From Anastatus disparis (Eukaryota > Arthropoda > Insecta > Hymenoptera > Eupelmidae), in the NCBI GenBank assembly GCA_017163975.1, contig JAFFSR010000282.1, forward strand, positions 236,501-300,500: a stretch of 64,000 bases of DNA, written 5' to 3'. Under the pieces are notes generated by a model. It saw only the letters and a program-made list of their open reading frames with translations. It made no database searches and was not told the origin of the DNA. The position numbers were made by a program, and so were the translations under genes. Positions 1-13,279 of the stretch are shown here, one piece after another; the stretch's first letter is position 1; every line of letters begins with the position of its first letter.

Positions 1-1925
1 TATAAAAAATTGTATATGATTCTGTGATCTGGACCTATGCAAACAAAGTTATATATTTTACATTTGTATATATTTAAAATGATTATGTATATTTTTAAAA
101 TGATTATTCAAGAAATGTGGACCACCTATTTATTTTTTTAACTAAAGTTAAACAACTACATATTGAAATTTAATATGAGTTTGATTGAATAGAAAATCAA
201 GTTAAAAAATAAATTTTAATAAAGTTATGTCAAATAAATCTTGTGAGACTGAAACACAACTATATGTAGTAACTTATCCACTCAAATAATAACTTTCTGT
301 TTTAAATACATTAGTTTCATAAAATAATATTGAAATAATTAAATGTATATACACGTAAGATGTAAAAATAAATTAGGATTACAATTTATAAAAATTTAAA
401 GGAATTTACTTTTTATTTTGAGTAAAGGTTTTATTTAATGAAATTTATAGTGACCCAAATTGTTTCTATTCGCCAAATCAATCTATATATCTATATACAA
501 AAAAGTTCAAGAGGTTAATGTATCTCCCTCCCTCTCGCTCTTTAACTTTCTCGCTTTCATCCACTGGAACATTGAAAAATTCAATTTAGAACGAAATCAA
601 TGATTTAACCAGTACATAATATAAAAAGTCATGAAAACATAAAATTTTAGCCATCGTTTTTGTCATTATATTACACTATATCATTATATACATATATATT
701 TACAAATCTATAGTCTATGAATATCGATTATATAACTATTTACTTAAATTTGGTTTTTGACCTTGCAAAAATCAAAGTGAATAGGATCTGCCAATTTTCT
801 TTCTTTTTTGAATCATCATCTTTTAATAAAGTTTTCCTTCTCAAAATACGTTCCGTTTTTAAGCACGATCGCTGTACGGAAGTGCCTTATATTTTCGACA
901 TCGCGAAAAATGTAACCCTTGAAAATATGTTATTTTATAATAAAAAACTTATTTTTATAGCAAAATAAGACTATTACGAGGCTTCCTTAAAATGTATGTA
1001 TGGATGTATGAGTGTAAGAAATCAAGTTTATGAATTTTCTCGACGAGTTTTTATCCGATCTGAATGGTTCAAACGGGGAATTGTTTCAAATAATAACACA
1101 AGTAAACGTTCCTATTTTTAAAAAAATCGTTGGAAGCGTTTTTAAAAAGGCGCCTTTTAAATTGTCAAAAAAATGGATTTTTGGTAATAACTTGAAAAAT
1201 ACGATTTTAAAAAAAAAAGTATGTAATATAAAAGTTGTAGAATGTAAAAAAATAAATCTTTTTTATATCATACATTTTTCTCTAAAGTTAATATTTTTCA
1301 AATTGTTTATGAAAATTGTTGAAATTAAAGGCTTTTTAATGATAATTTGATAAATATTATTTTAAAAAAATAGGTATACTATTAAAAAGATGTATTTTAT
1401 TTTTTTCTATAAATTTTATTTTATATACTTTTTTTTCAAAATTCGTTTTTTTCAAGTTATCACCAAAAATCATTTATTTTACCTCTATAGGGATAATGGT
1501 TTTAAAACCGTTCGAACGATTTTTTTTCAAACTGCCAGCATTGATTCGGCTTAAAACTTTGAAAAATATACATTAATAAAAATATGTCTTTTTCACATAA
1601 CATAAATTTTTTCGAAATCAATCAACTTAATTCACAAGAAAAATTTAAATAATTATATATTTGTTTTTTCAAATAAATACAATAAATTCGAATCTCCTGT
1701 TGAAAGATGTGGGAAAAAATTCAATGAAAAAAAGAAATAAGATTAACTTTTAATATTTTGTGGTTGTAAATGATTTGCTTTAATATTCTTTAAATATCAA
1801 ATAGCGAGCACGAAGCTCGAGCGTTTTTGGTCGTGCCTTATATGCAAGAAGCGGAGCTTTTTGCATGCCTTGCATCGCTTCGCTCAGCTCTGAAAGGACC
1901 GAGGTGCAAGCCACAGCGGCTCTTT
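1..1925. other. AT-rich DNA without recognisable gene
   Basis: Strongly AT-rich sequence with many A and T runs. Short open frames on either strand show no family motif and no codon pattern I would trust. Positions 1800-1925 are noticeably more GC-rich than the surroundings and look like a different repeat fused to the coding remnant that follows. Confidence 0.6.
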
Positions 1926-2558
1926 GTTAATTTATTTTATAATTTATTGATTTACATAAACAGATTATTTTCAAACGAATCAGAATTGAGCATAGTATTC
2001 GAAACAGTACAATCACAAACAAATAATTATGATTGTGGCGTCTTAGCAATTGTTTTTGTTATTGCAATACTTTATAATTTAGGTCCATGTTGTTTAAAAT
2101 ATGATGTTTCTCCAATGAGATTACGTTTATCAAGAATTTTTAGATCACAACAAATAAGAATGTTTCCAGTTTTGCAAAATTATAATAATGCAAATATTAA
2201 TTACGATAATCCACCGGACATGATAAGGAGGAGTTTTTGTCATGAGCAACGTCTAAATTAAATACCATTAAATTTAGATTACACCGAGCTTAAACTATTA
2301 GAAAAAAAACTCACAAATTCATTGATTGGCAGAACAAAAAAACTCATGGAAAGGTATCATAAACAAAAGAATTCGAATCATGAAACAATTTTGATGAAAA
2401 TTGACGATGACATTTCGTTTACAAATTTTTAAAAACCAAATACTGATATAATGGAAATCGATGAAATCCACTTAAATTATAACGATAATAAAATTAGCAC
2501 AGTTGAGATTAGATTTAATGAAGAAAAAAAAGAATCAAAAGAAATAGATGAAAAATAA
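1926..2558 (+). pseudogene. Ulp1/SUMO-protease-like (C48) remnant, probably transposon-borne
   Basis: The frame contains SQTNNYDCGVLAI near 2011-2047, which resembles the Gln and Cys boxes of Ulp1/SENP cysteine peptidases (QxNxxDCGV). The upstream His and Asp boxes expected in the family are absent, so only the C-terminal end of the domain is present. A stop at 2259-2261 is followed by more Lys/Glu/Asp-rich coding-like sequence with further stops up to about 2558. Peptidases of this kind are common passengers of large DNA transposons and some Helitrons, but nothing here shows which element carried it. The GC-richer DNA 5' of position 1926 does not look like part of the same gene. Non-functional remnant. 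Confidence 0.5.
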
Positions 2559-2630
2559 GCTTTATTTGTAACAGGAATTGAGAGCATGACGAAGCTGCCC
2601 GCCTTCTAATAATATTTCCAATCCTAACTT

Positions 2631-3032
2631 AGGGGTCGTCCATAAAATACGAAATTTTCTTGCTGCAACACGTTGAAAGAAAAAACAAAATACTGCAGCC
2701 TGCGATAATAAACAGAGGGGGGAGGGGGAAAGCACGAGCGAGTATCAACATGATAGAGCCAGTCTAGGGAGATGCTGGCCGTGCCTTTCAAAATTTTGAC
2801 TATATGGCGGCTACCTCAGTTCACACTCTAGAATAGAAGGGTCTTTCGTGACTTAAAATCTCATTCAAAAAACGCTCGCGCTGTTTCAAATTAAAAATTA
2901 GCTTCGCATAACTCCAGAAAAAACTACGTAGATTTCGTCCTAAGCCCCCTTCCCCCTAGACGTAGCTTAGCGTAAGATTCTACTGTATCCTTCCCACCCC
3001 TTGAATGGTCTACGTAGTTTATGGACGACCCA
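2631..3032. mobile_element. MITE with GGGTCGTCCATAAA inverted ends
   Basis: The left end GGGGTCGTCCATAAAATACG and the right end (as reverse complement TGGGTCGTCCATAAACTACG) form a terminal inverted repeat. TTA lies directly outside both ends (2628-2630 and 3033-3035), giving a 3-bp target duplication as in PIF/Harbinger-type elements. There is no coding capacity in the 402 bp. Confidence 0.7.
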
Positions 3033-3054
3033 TTATGAATAAACGATGCGTTTA

Positions 3055-3260
3055 ATCAAGTTTTTTTGCTACGAAGTAAAAATTTGTAAGATTAAACTCT
3101 AGTGCGGACAACTCAAGAAATCCACCAAAATATCATACATACAAAGTTATAATGAAAACTTTCAATGTATCGTATTTTATGGTTAGGTTTGTCGAGTTTG
3201 ATATCTAATTTCCAATCCAAGCTCATAAAAGAATAACAAAACCAAATGATTTTTTATTTT
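3055..3260. repeat. dispersed repeat, second copy inverted near 42.15-42.31 kb
   Basis: The segment around GTGCGGACAACTCAAGAAAT recurs as a diverged reverse complement at about 42150-42310, including the flanking TTTGTAAGATTAA motif. Part of an unclassified non-coding repeat family; its ends are not visible. Confidence 0.5.
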
Positions 3261-3391
3261 TACAAAAATGATTGTATTAATATAGCTTTAGTGCGGACAA
3301 GTCATTATATTTGTTTAATTTATGAATTAAAAAAGATATTGATAAAATAAAAAAGCAAAAGTCCATTGCTGCAGCTCCGACATCCCGTTAA

Positions 3392-3772
3392 GAGCAGGTC
3401 GTATATCCCTGTCCTTTTCTAATCAAAGAATTAATTTTTTTGCAAAAACTAATAATTGTAGCAAAAAATAAGGAGATAGCCCCATCTCGTATAATAAAAA
3501 GCAAGATTCTCTTTGTTGAGGAAAAATTATTTTCATAGATTCGTTTTGAAGAAAACCTTGAAAAACTTGAAAAATAGAGGTTAGGATATACAATTCAGTT
3601 TTTCAAGGTTTTCTTAAAAACGAAGCGATAAAAATAATTTTTCCTCATAGAAGAGAATCTTGCTTTTTATTATACGAGATGGGGCTTTCTTCTTATTTTT
3701 TGCTACAATTATTAATTTTTGTGGAAAAATCAATTCTTTGATTAAAAAAGGACAGATATACTCGCCCTCCTC
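3392..3772. mobile_element. Foldback MITE with TTAA target (piggyBac-like family)
   Basis: TTAA at 3388-3391 is followed by GAGCAGGTCGTATATCCCTG; the right end reads inward as GAGGAGGGCGAGTATATCTG and is followed by TTAG at 3773-3776, a mutated TTAA. Nearly the whole 381 bp folds on itself around a short centre near 3580. TTAA duplication is the hallmark of piggyBac-type transposition. It is related in ends and interior to the elements at 5293, 15067 and 18673. Confidence 0.75.
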
Positions 3773-3836
3773 TTAGTAGGAAAATGGTAACAAAACAATC
3801 ACATAAATATAAAAAATTTCAGAAATAAACATTATT

Positions 3837-4765
3837 ATGAAATTACAAAAAAAAAGTAATGATAAATTAGAACTAAGACGTGTTCAAGAAACTTTACGTA
3901 GGAAAAATGCTTATATGAAAATGAAAAAAAGACAACCATATAAATATAAACAGAAATTAAAAAATACTAAGATAACAAAATGGCAATTCAAGGAAACAAT
4001 GAGAACTGATAAATTGGAACAAATACGTGCGAATGAGGCTTTACGTAAGAAAGAAGCTTTTATGAAAATTAAAGAAAAAAAACCAAAATGATATGAAGAA
4101 AAATTAGAAAATACTAAGATAACAAAATTGAAATTCAAGGAAAAAATGAGTATTGATTAATTGGTACAAACACGTGCGAATGAAGCTTTACGTAAAAAAG
4201 AAGATTATTTAAAAATTAAAGAAAAAGAACCCAATAAATATAAAGAAAGATTAAAAAATACTAAAATAATGAAATCAAAGATAAAAAAGGGTATTGATAA
4301 AATGAAACAAATACGTACAATTGAAGCTACACGTAAGAAAAAAGCTTGCATAAAAATGAAAGAAAACAACTAAATGAATATAAAAAAAATTGAAAATATT
4401 GAGATATAAAAAATAAAATCAATGGAAAATAGAGATACTAATGAATTGAAAAAATTGCATGAAAAAGAAAAATTACGCAAAAAAGATCCTTATAAAAAAG
4501 TTATTAGTGAACAATATAATGAATATAAGAAATGGTACAAATTAAAAATCAAAAATTGGAAAATGCCGATATTATTAAGAAAACACGAGTAAAAAATAAT
4601 TGCTACAAATCAAAAGAATTACGCGCAAGGTGTAAACAAATAGATTGATGACAATAAACATGTTAATAATGATACTACATTAAATAAACCAATACATGAA
4701 AAAAAGCGTAAGCATAAATATGATTCTTATCAATTAAAGATATTATCTATTGAGTGTAAACTTGA
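3837..4765 (+). pseudogene. Helitron 1: N-terminal Lys-rich repeat region
   Basis: About four to five copies of a roughly 38-residue Lys/Arg-rich unit (pattern ANEALRKKEAFMKIKEK...) in changing frames, interrupted by stops such as those at 4089 and 4158. Animal Helitron proteins often open with basic repeated segments of this sort. The segment sits directly upstream of the zinc motif and Rep domain of the same decayed element, which is the main reason for assigning it to Helitron 1. No functional product is possible. Confidence 0.55.
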
Positions 4766-4789
4766 AGAAATTAAATGAAAAAATTAATT

Positions 4790-5292
4790 TGAAACTGATT
4801 GGTTAAATAGCAAATATATATATTTCGATGAAGATCTCATATCTGAAAATAACATTGATTCCATGACAAATACATGTGTTTATTGTGATGCGAAACATTC
4901 TGCTTTCGAATATACTAAAAGTAACGATTTCTTTAATTGTTGTCATGAAGGTGAAGTAGAATTGTTGGAAAATCCTCCTTAACCAGAACAATTAAAGTTT
5001 TCAGCAACTGAATTGACGTAAGCAATTATTGATTTTCGACGAGATGTTAAGTTAAACAATGATGCTTCAGTATTCGCAAATTTTGGTGCCAATTTTGATA
5101 CATTGCCGGGTAAAGGACCACAAGTTATTAGAATATGTGAACAAATTTACCATAATGCATATACGTTACATCCTAATAGAGATGAAGCACGTAAATATGA
5201 ACAATTATATATCTAAGATAATGAAATGGCAACGATTGAACGGAATAAGTTTAATATAAATTTAACATTATTAAAACATTTAGATAACTTAA
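4790..5292 (+). pseudogene. Helitron 1: zinc-motif and start of Helitron-like N domain
   Basis: One frame shows CVYCDAKHSAF followed by NCCHEGEVEL, the Cys-rich motif that precedes the Rep domain in Helitron proteins. After a stop near 4981 the reading continues in another frame with FANFGANFD and GKGPQVIRICEQIYHN. The homology resumes after the MITE at 5293-5672. The sequence aligns in order with the 558-codon frame of Helitron 2 at 25629 but is clearly a separate, older copy. Confidence 0.7.
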
Positions 5293-5672
5293 GAGGAGGT
5301 CTCGTATCTCTGTCCTTTTCTAATCAAAGAATTGAGTTTTTTACAGAAACTAATAACTTCAGCAAAAAATGAAGAGAGAGCCGCATCTCGTATCAAAAAA
5401 GCAATATTTTCTTTGATGAGAAAGAATTAATTTTATTGCTTCGTTTTCAAGAAAACTTTGAAAAACTTAAATCATAGAGGTTAGGGTGGACAATTTGGTT
5501 TTTCAAGGTTTTCTTGAGAACGAAGCAATAAAATTAATTTTTTCTTATCAAAGAAAATATTGCTTTTTCTGATACAAGATGCGGCTTTCTCTTCATTTTT
5601 TAATAAAGTTATTAGTTTTTGTAAAAAAATCATTTCTTTGATTAGAAAAGGACAGAGATACGTGACCTCCTC
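5293..5672. mobile_element. Foldback MITE with perfect TTAA duplication, inside Helitron 1
   Basis: TTAA lies at 5289-5292 and 5673-5676. The left end is GAGGAGGTCTCGTATCTC and the right end reads inward GAGGAGGTCACGTATCTC. The two halves are inverted copies around position 5480. The insertion splits the Helitron reading frame between LLKHLDNL and EINPHAKAYKM, so it is younger than that Helitron copy. Confidence 0.85.
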
Positions 5673-6436
5673 TTAATAAGAGATATTAACCCTCATGCTA
5701 AAGCCTATAAAATGATGCATGAAGTAGGAGAAGAAGAACTACAACGATGTGCAAATATCAATTGTCCTCTGAAAACTGTTACTATGTCTATTGTCCGCAA
5801 TAATAATTTGAATAAAAATAGATATAATCTACCTACCTGTAATGAAGTTGCAATAGTATATGTTGGAGAAGACGATCAGCCTCCTATTGAACGTGATATT
5901 GTCATTTACTTTAAGTATGATAAACCAATTAGTATACCGACAATTAGCAAACATACAGACCCTATGACATATTTGCTTATTCATCCCAATGGTGATTTTG
6001 GATGGATGCCAAATATGAAAAGTAAATAAGGAAAATCTAATATTTCAAATTTAAAATTTTATAATTATAGATTTAGTGTTAGGAATGAATCTAATCCATT
6101 CCTTAATTTGGGAAAATTATCTCAACAGTTTATTGTTGATGCGTTTGTAAAAGTTAAAACTTCCAGATTATATTTCATACGAAAAAAACCAAAACGAATC
6201 AAGAAGTGATTGTTACAAAGGTGTTATGGACTATTTACATAACAAAAAAAAATTAGATTCTTCAAAAATTGGAAATATGGTAATATTACCGTCAAACTTT
6301 ACAGGAAGTCCACGATTTTTAAAACAAAATTACATTGACTCAATGACACTTGTAAATTATCGTGGTAAACCTGACCTTTTTGTAACTATGACCTGTAAGC
6401 CACATTGAAAAGAAATAACTGAAAACTTGAAAAGAG
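5673..6436 (+). pseudogene. Helitron 1: Helitron-like N / Rep domain, upstream part
   Basis: The frame 5712-6029 reads like the conserved Helitron N domain (for example HTDPMTYLLIHPNGDFGW, matching HHVNPMVFPLIFPAGDLGW in Helitron 2). A stop at 6027 is followed in other frames by QQFIVDAFVKV and then by GNMVILPSNFTGSPRF and GKPDLFVTMTCKPH (6226-6408), again matching Helitron 2 in order. The frame is broken at about 6436 by the 6.8 kb palindromic insertion and resumes at 13280. Several stops and frameshifts make this a dead copy. Confidence 0.8.
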
Positions 6437-6438
6437 TA

Positions 6439-7218
6439 CCCCCCGTTAAGATAGGTAAAATGCCCTCCCTCATATATTTTAAAACTAATATTTTTTCTTG
6501 TTTTTATACTAATTAAGATTAGGTTTTGTTATATTTATAGTTTCCTAACACATACCCTAACCTCAACATAACCTAAAAATCACTTTTTTTATGATATTTT
6601 TTTTTCATCTGGAAGGATGAATGATATTAATCCCGCGAAAAACATATGACTAGGTCTTAGCACTCTCTTCAACTGTGATATTTTGCGAGTCCTAGAAAGC
6701 AGTTTTTCTAACCTAAAAATAACATTTAAATCATAAAATCTCCGTAACTTTGCTCTGGGAGGGGCTACAAGTAATTTTCTGGGCTTAAAATTTGTATTTT
6801 TGAAAAACAAATAAAGTTCATAATGACCAAAAATTCGATTCTGGCATGGCGCCATGGCGAAAAACTCGAAAAACCATTTTTTCATAGGTTTTCTGTCGAT
6901 TATTGGTCTCTAGCAACTCACAAATCATTTTTAAAGAAAAAAAATAGCTTCATTGGATTCTACGTGAAAAAATACATTGAAAATGTGCATGATTACTTTA
7001 GGAATACTTGGATGCTGTTACAAAACAATTAAAAAAATAAAATAATTCTAAAATTATTACATAGCTACTTTGCGTCGTTGCTGCATTTTATGTTTTTATG
7101 ACCTTGGTCATCTCTTTAGAGTCACAAAGCTACTATTCAATGTATTCATAGGCAAATGACGTCCACTGTACGCGAAAAACAGAGACAAATACTAGACAGA
7201 TAACTATAACTCCTATGT

Positions 7219-7267
<49 letters not shown>

Positions 7268-7949
7268 GAATAACTTGCTATTCCTCGTATATACATAAGG
7301 AATAGTGGGTTGTTCTTAGGAAACGCAAATTATTTTTCTTATACATAGATAAAAAACCAATGTTTATCTATTCCTGTAACTATTCTTTTTAGTGTTCTTT
7401 TTTAGCTTGTAAGAGACCTAACATGTTTTCTGTCCTCAATAAATCACGAACTCGATAGATTTGAACAATTAAATGATTCCAATGAAGTTCCAAATTCAAA
7501 AATTAAAAGATCATTATTTCTTTAGAGTCATAAAGCTACTATTCGATGTATTTACAGCTAAATTACGCCTATTGCACGCCAAAATAAGATTTTTAAACAT
7601 AACTGAAGTAACGGTCGTATCATCTGTCTTTTTGTATTACAGTAGACTCTGGATACAAGAGAATCAACGGGCCTTCAGGAGAGAAATTTTCTTGAAAATT
7701 CTCTCATACAAAGAGTCCCCAACCCGCTCGAGTCAAAAGTGATACCCACACCTACTGTTTTGTTGTGTGAGTTGTATCCAACATGCGTGTATATTCTGTC
7801 TCTCTCACTTTCATAGTGGTGGGATAACGCAAATACTTAGGCTCACGCCCATATTTAGGAGAAAGAGCTCGAAATCTCTTATATCGCAATCTCTTGTATC
7901 GAGAGATCACTGAATCATTAGAGAGACAAAGACGGAATAACGTTTTAGT

Positions 7950-7996
<47 letters not shown>

Positions 7997-8037
7997 AAAA
8001 TAGTGAGCTATTGCTAGGAACTCTAGGAGCTATTGCT

Positions 8038-8112
<75 letters not shown>

Positions 8113-8853
8113 AAGAATAGTGAGCTGTTGCTAGAAACAACGCGCTTGATTCTCATATATGTAGAAGCAATGTATTTCTTATATCGGTTGCTACTCTATT
8201 TTTTGCGTATAATGGCCTGAAGACAATTCATAATTGTGGCAGTTCTAACAAAGAATATAAATGCTTACATAGAAGTGTACTTTCAGGCTCGAATTTATAG
8301 ACCCAACACGATTGTTACTAAAACCTTATTCCGTCTTTGTCTCTCTAATGATTCAGTGATCTCTCGATACAAGAGATTGCGATATAAGAGATTTCGAGCT
8401 CTTTCTTCTAAATATGGGCGTGAGCCTAAGTATTTGCGTTATCCCACCACTATGAAAGTGAAAGAGACAGAATATACACGCATGTTGGATACAACTCACA
8501 CAACAAAACAGTAGGTGTGGGTATCACTCTTGACTCAAGCGTGTTGGGGACTTTTTGTATGAAAGAATTTTCAAGAAAATTCCTCTCCTGAAGGCCCGTT
8601 GATTCTCTTGTATCCAGAGTCTACTGTAATACAAAAAGACAGATGATACGACCGTTACTTCAGTTATGTTTAAAAATCTTATTTTAGCGTGCAATAGGCG
8701 TAATTTAGCTGTAAATACATCGAATAGTAGCTTTATGACTCTAAAGAGATGATGATCTTTTAATTTTTAAATTGGGAACCTAATTAGAATCATTTAATTG
8801 TTCAAATCTACCGAGTTCGTGATTTATGGAGGACAAAAAACATGTTAGGTAGC

Positions 8854-8913
<60 letters not shown>

Positions 8914-9273
8914 GGAGTTAACGTTATCTGTCTAGTATTTGTCTCTGTTTTTCGGGTGTAGTGGACATAATTTGCCTATGGATACATTGAATAGTAGCTT
9001 TGTGACTCTAAAGAGATGGCCAAGGTCATAAAAACATAAAATGCAGCAACGACGCAAAGTAGCTATGTAATAATTTTAGAATTATTTTATTTTTTTAATT
9101 GTTTTGTAACAGCATCCAAGTATTCCTAAAGTAATCATGCACATTTTCAATGTATTTTTTCACGTAGAATCCAATGAAGCTATTTTTTTTCTTTAAAAAT
9201 GATTTGTGAGTTGCTAGAGACCAATAATCGACAGAAAACCTATGAAAATGACAGATAACTATAACTCCTATGT

Positions 9274-9318
<45 letters not shown>

Positions 9319-10000
9319 GAATAACTTGCTATTCCTCGTATATACATAAGGAATAGTGGGTTGTTCTTAGGAAACGCAAATTATTTTTCTTATACATAGA
9401 TAAAAAACCAATGTTTATCTATTCCTGTAACTATTCTTTTTAGTGTTCTTTTTTAGCTTGTAAGAGACCTAACATGTTTTCTGTCCTCAATAAATCACGA
9501 ACTCGATAGATTTGAACAATTAAATGATTCCAATGAAGTTCCAAATTCAAAAATTAAAAGATCATTATTTCTTTAGAGTCATAAAGCTACTATTCGATGT
9601 ATTTACAGCTAAATTACGCCTATTGCACGCCAAAATAAGATTTTTAAACATAACTGAAGTAACGGTCGTATCATCTGTCTTTTTGTATTACAGTAGACTC
9701 TGGATACAAGAGAATCAACGGGCCTTCAGGAGAGAAATTTTCTTGAAAATTCTCTCATACAAAGAGTCCCCAACACGCTCGAGTCAAAAGTGATACCCAC
9801 ACCTACTGTTTTGTTGTGTGAGTTGTATCCAACATGCGTGTATATTCTGTCTCTCTCACTTTCATAGTGGTGGGATAACGCAAATACTTAGGCTCACGCC
9901 CATATTTAGGAGAAAGAGCTCGAAATCTCTTATATCGCAATCTCTTGTATCGAGAGATCACTGAATCATTAGAGAGACAAAGACGGAATAACGTTTTAGT

Positions 10001-10047
<47 letters not shown>

Positions 10048-10089
10048 AAAAATAGTGAGCTATTGCTAGGAACTCTAGGAGCTATTGCT

Positions 10090-10141
<52 letters not shown>

Positions 10142-10808
10142 AAGAATAGTGAGCTGTTGCTAGAAACCTAAAAATCACTTTTTTTATGATATTTTTTTTT
10201 CATCTGGAAGGATGAATGATATTAATCCCGCGAAAAACATATGACTAGGTCTTAGCACTCTCTTCAACTGTGATATTTTGCGAGTCCTAGAAAGCAGTTT
10301 TTCTAACCTAAAAATAACATTTAAATCATAAAATCTCCGTAACTTTGCTCTGGGAGGGGCTACAAGTAATTTTCTGGGCTTAAAATTTGTATTTTTGAAA
10401 AACAAATAAAGTTCATAATGACCAAAAATTCGATTCTGGCATGGCGCCATGGCGAAAAACTCGAAAAACCATTTTTTCATAGGTTTTCTGTCGATTATTG
10501 GTCTCTAGCAACTCACAAATCATTTTTAAAGAAAAAAAATAGCTTCATTGGATTCTACGTGAAAAAATACATTGAAAATGTGCATGATTACTTTAGGAAT
10601 ACTTGGATGCTGTTACAAAACAATTAAAAAAATAAAATAATTCTAAAATTATTACATAGCTACTTTGCGTCGTTGCTGCATTTTATGTTTTTATGACCTT
10701 GGCCATCTCTTTAGAGTCACAAAGCTACTATTCAATGTATCCATAGGCAAATTATGTCCACTACACCCGAAAAACAGAGACAAATACTAGACAGATAACG
10801 TTAACTCC

Positions 10809-10864
<56 letters not shown>

Positions 10865-11606
10865 GCTACCTAACATGTTTTTTGTCCTCCATAAATCACG
10901 AACTCGGTAGATTTGAACAATTAAATGATTCTAATTAGGTTCCCAATTTAAAAATTAAAAGATCATCATCTCTTTAGAGTCATAAAGCTACTATTCGATG
11001 TATTTACAGCTAAATTACGCCTATTGCACGCTAAAATAAGATTTTTAAACATAACTGAAGTAACGGTCGTATCATCTGTCTTTTTGTATTACAGTAGACT
11101 CTGGATACAAGAGAATCAACGGGCCTTCAGGAGAGGAATTTTCTTGAAAATTCTTTCATACAAAAAGTCCCCAACACGCTTGAGTCAAGAGTGATATCCC
11201 ACACCTACTGTTTTGTTGTGTGAGTTGTATCCAACATGCGTGTATATTCTGTCTCTTTCACTTTCATAGTGGTGGGATAACGCAAATACTTAGGCTCACG
11301 CCCATATTTAGAAGAAAGAGCTCGAAATCTCTTATATCGCAATCTCTTGTATCGAGAGATCACTGAATCATTAGAGAGACAAAGACGGAATAAGGTTTTA
11401 GTAACAATCGTGTTGGGTCTATAAATTCGAGCCTGAAAGTACACTTCTATGTAAGCATTTATATTCTTTGTTAGAACTGCCACAATTATGAATTGTCTTC
11501 AGGCCATTATACGCAAAAAATAGAGTAGCAACCGATATAAGAAATACATTGCTTCTACATATATGAGAATCAAGCGCGTTGTTTCTAGCAACAGCTCACT
11601 ATTCTT

Positions 11607-11683
<77 letters not shown>

Positions 11684-11725
11684 AGCAATAGCTCCTAGAG
11701 TTCCTAGCAATAGCTCACTATTTTT

Positions 11726-11768
<43 letters not shown>

Positions 11769-12454
11769 ACTAAAACGTTATTCCGTCTTTGTCTCTCTAA
11801 TGATTCAGTGATCTCTCGATACAAGAGATTGCGATATAAGAGATTTCGAGCTCTTTCTCCTAAATATGGGCGTGAGCCTAAGTATTTGCGTTATCCCACC
11901 ACTATGAAAGTGAGAGAGACAGAATATACACGCATGTTGGATACAACTCACACAACAAAACAGTAGGTGTGGGTATCACTTTTGACTCGAGCGGGTTGGG
12001 GACTCTTTGTATGAGAGAATTTTCAAGAAAATTTCTCTCCTGAAGGCCCGTTGATTCTCTTGTATCCAGAGTCTACTGTAATACAAAAAGACAGATGATA
12101 CGACCGTTACTTCAGTTATGTTTAAAAATCTTATTTTGGCGTGCAATAGGCGTAATTTAGCTGTAAATACATCGAATAGTAGCTTTATGACTCTAAAGAA
12201 ATAATGATCTTTTAATTTTTGAATTTGGAACTTCATTGGAATCATTTAATTGTTCAAATCTATCGAGTTCGTGATTTATTGAGGACAGAAAACATGTTAG
12301 GTCTCTTACAAGCTAAAAAAGAACACTAAAAAGAATAGTTACAGGAATAGATAAACATTGGTTTTTTATCTATGTATAAGAAAAATAATTTGCGTTTCCT
12401 AAGAACAACCCACTATTCCTTATGTATATACGAGGAATAGCAAGTTATTCCACA

Positions 12455-12499
<45 letters not shown>

Positions 12500-13277
12500 A
12501 CATAGGAGTTATAGTTATCTGTCTAGTATTTGTCTCTGTTTTTCGCGTACAGTGGACGTCATTTGCCTATGAATACATTGAATAGTAGCTTTGTGACTCT
12601 AAAGAGATGACCAAGGTCATAAAAACATAAAATGCAGCAACGACGCAAAGTAGCTATGTAATAATTTTAGAATTATTTTATTTTTTTAATTGTTTTGTAA
12701 CAGCATCCAAGTATTCCTAAAGTAATCATGCACATTTTCAATGTATTTTTCACGTAGAATCCAATGAAGCTATTTTTTTCTTTAAAAATGATTTGTGAGT
12801 TGCTAGAGACCAATAATCGACAGAAAACCTATGAAAAAATGGTTTTTCGAGTTTTTCGCCATGGCGCCATGCCAGAATCGAATTTTTGGTCATTATGAAC
12901 TTTATTTGTTTTTCAAAAATACAAATTTTAAGCCCAGAAAATTACTTGTAGCCCCTCCCAGAGCAAAGTTACGGAGATTTTATGATTTAAATGTTATTTT
13001 TAGGTTAGAAAAACTGCTTTCTAGGACTCGCAAAATATCACAGTTGAAGAGAGTGCTAAGACCTAGTCATATGTTTTTCGCGGGATTAATATCATTCATC
13101 CTTCCAGATGAAAAAAAAATATCATAAAAAAAGTGATTTTTAGGTTATGTTGAGGTTAGGGTATGTGTTAGGAAACTATAAATATAACAAAACCTAATCT
13201 TAATTAGTATAAAAACAAGAAAAAATATTAGTTTTAAAATATATGAGGGAGGGCATTTTACCTATCTTAACGGGGGG
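6439..13277. mobile_element. 6.8 kb nested palindromic element with TA duplication
   Basis: The ends are CCCCCCGTTAAGATAGGTAA and its inverse, flanked by TA at 6437-6438 and 13278-13279, which suggests a Tc1/mariner-like or other TA-targeting transposase. The left arm (about 6439-9248) is an almost exact inverse of the right arm (about 10474-13277). The roughly 1.2 kb spacer holds direct repeats of left-arm material: 9249-10165 repeats about 7190-8130, and 10166-10473 repeats about 6567-6876. Each arm is itself a palindrome centred on a (TA)n tract (near 8035 and 11680). (TA)n tracts recur at every junction. It contains no transposase; its short open frames are identical copies of non-coding repeat DNA. 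It interrupts the Helitron 1 Rep gene. Confidence 0.75.
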
Positions 13278-13279
13278 TA

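Noticed and set aside
717..1350. Two plus-strand frames of 83 and 106 codons
   Set aside because: AT-rich chance frames with no recognisable motif or coding bias.
6589..6885. 98-codon open frame (MKKWFFEFF...) found identically at 10184-10480 and 12831-13127
   Set aside because: The three copies are identical because they lie in the duplicated arms of the 6.8 kb palindrome; no family motif, and an overlapping open frame on the other strand is equally well preserved.
7473..8514. Open frames with [24 protein letters not shown] and long Tyr-Ile runs
   Set aside because: Repeat copies and (TA)n microsatellite translations; the inverse copies carry the same frames.
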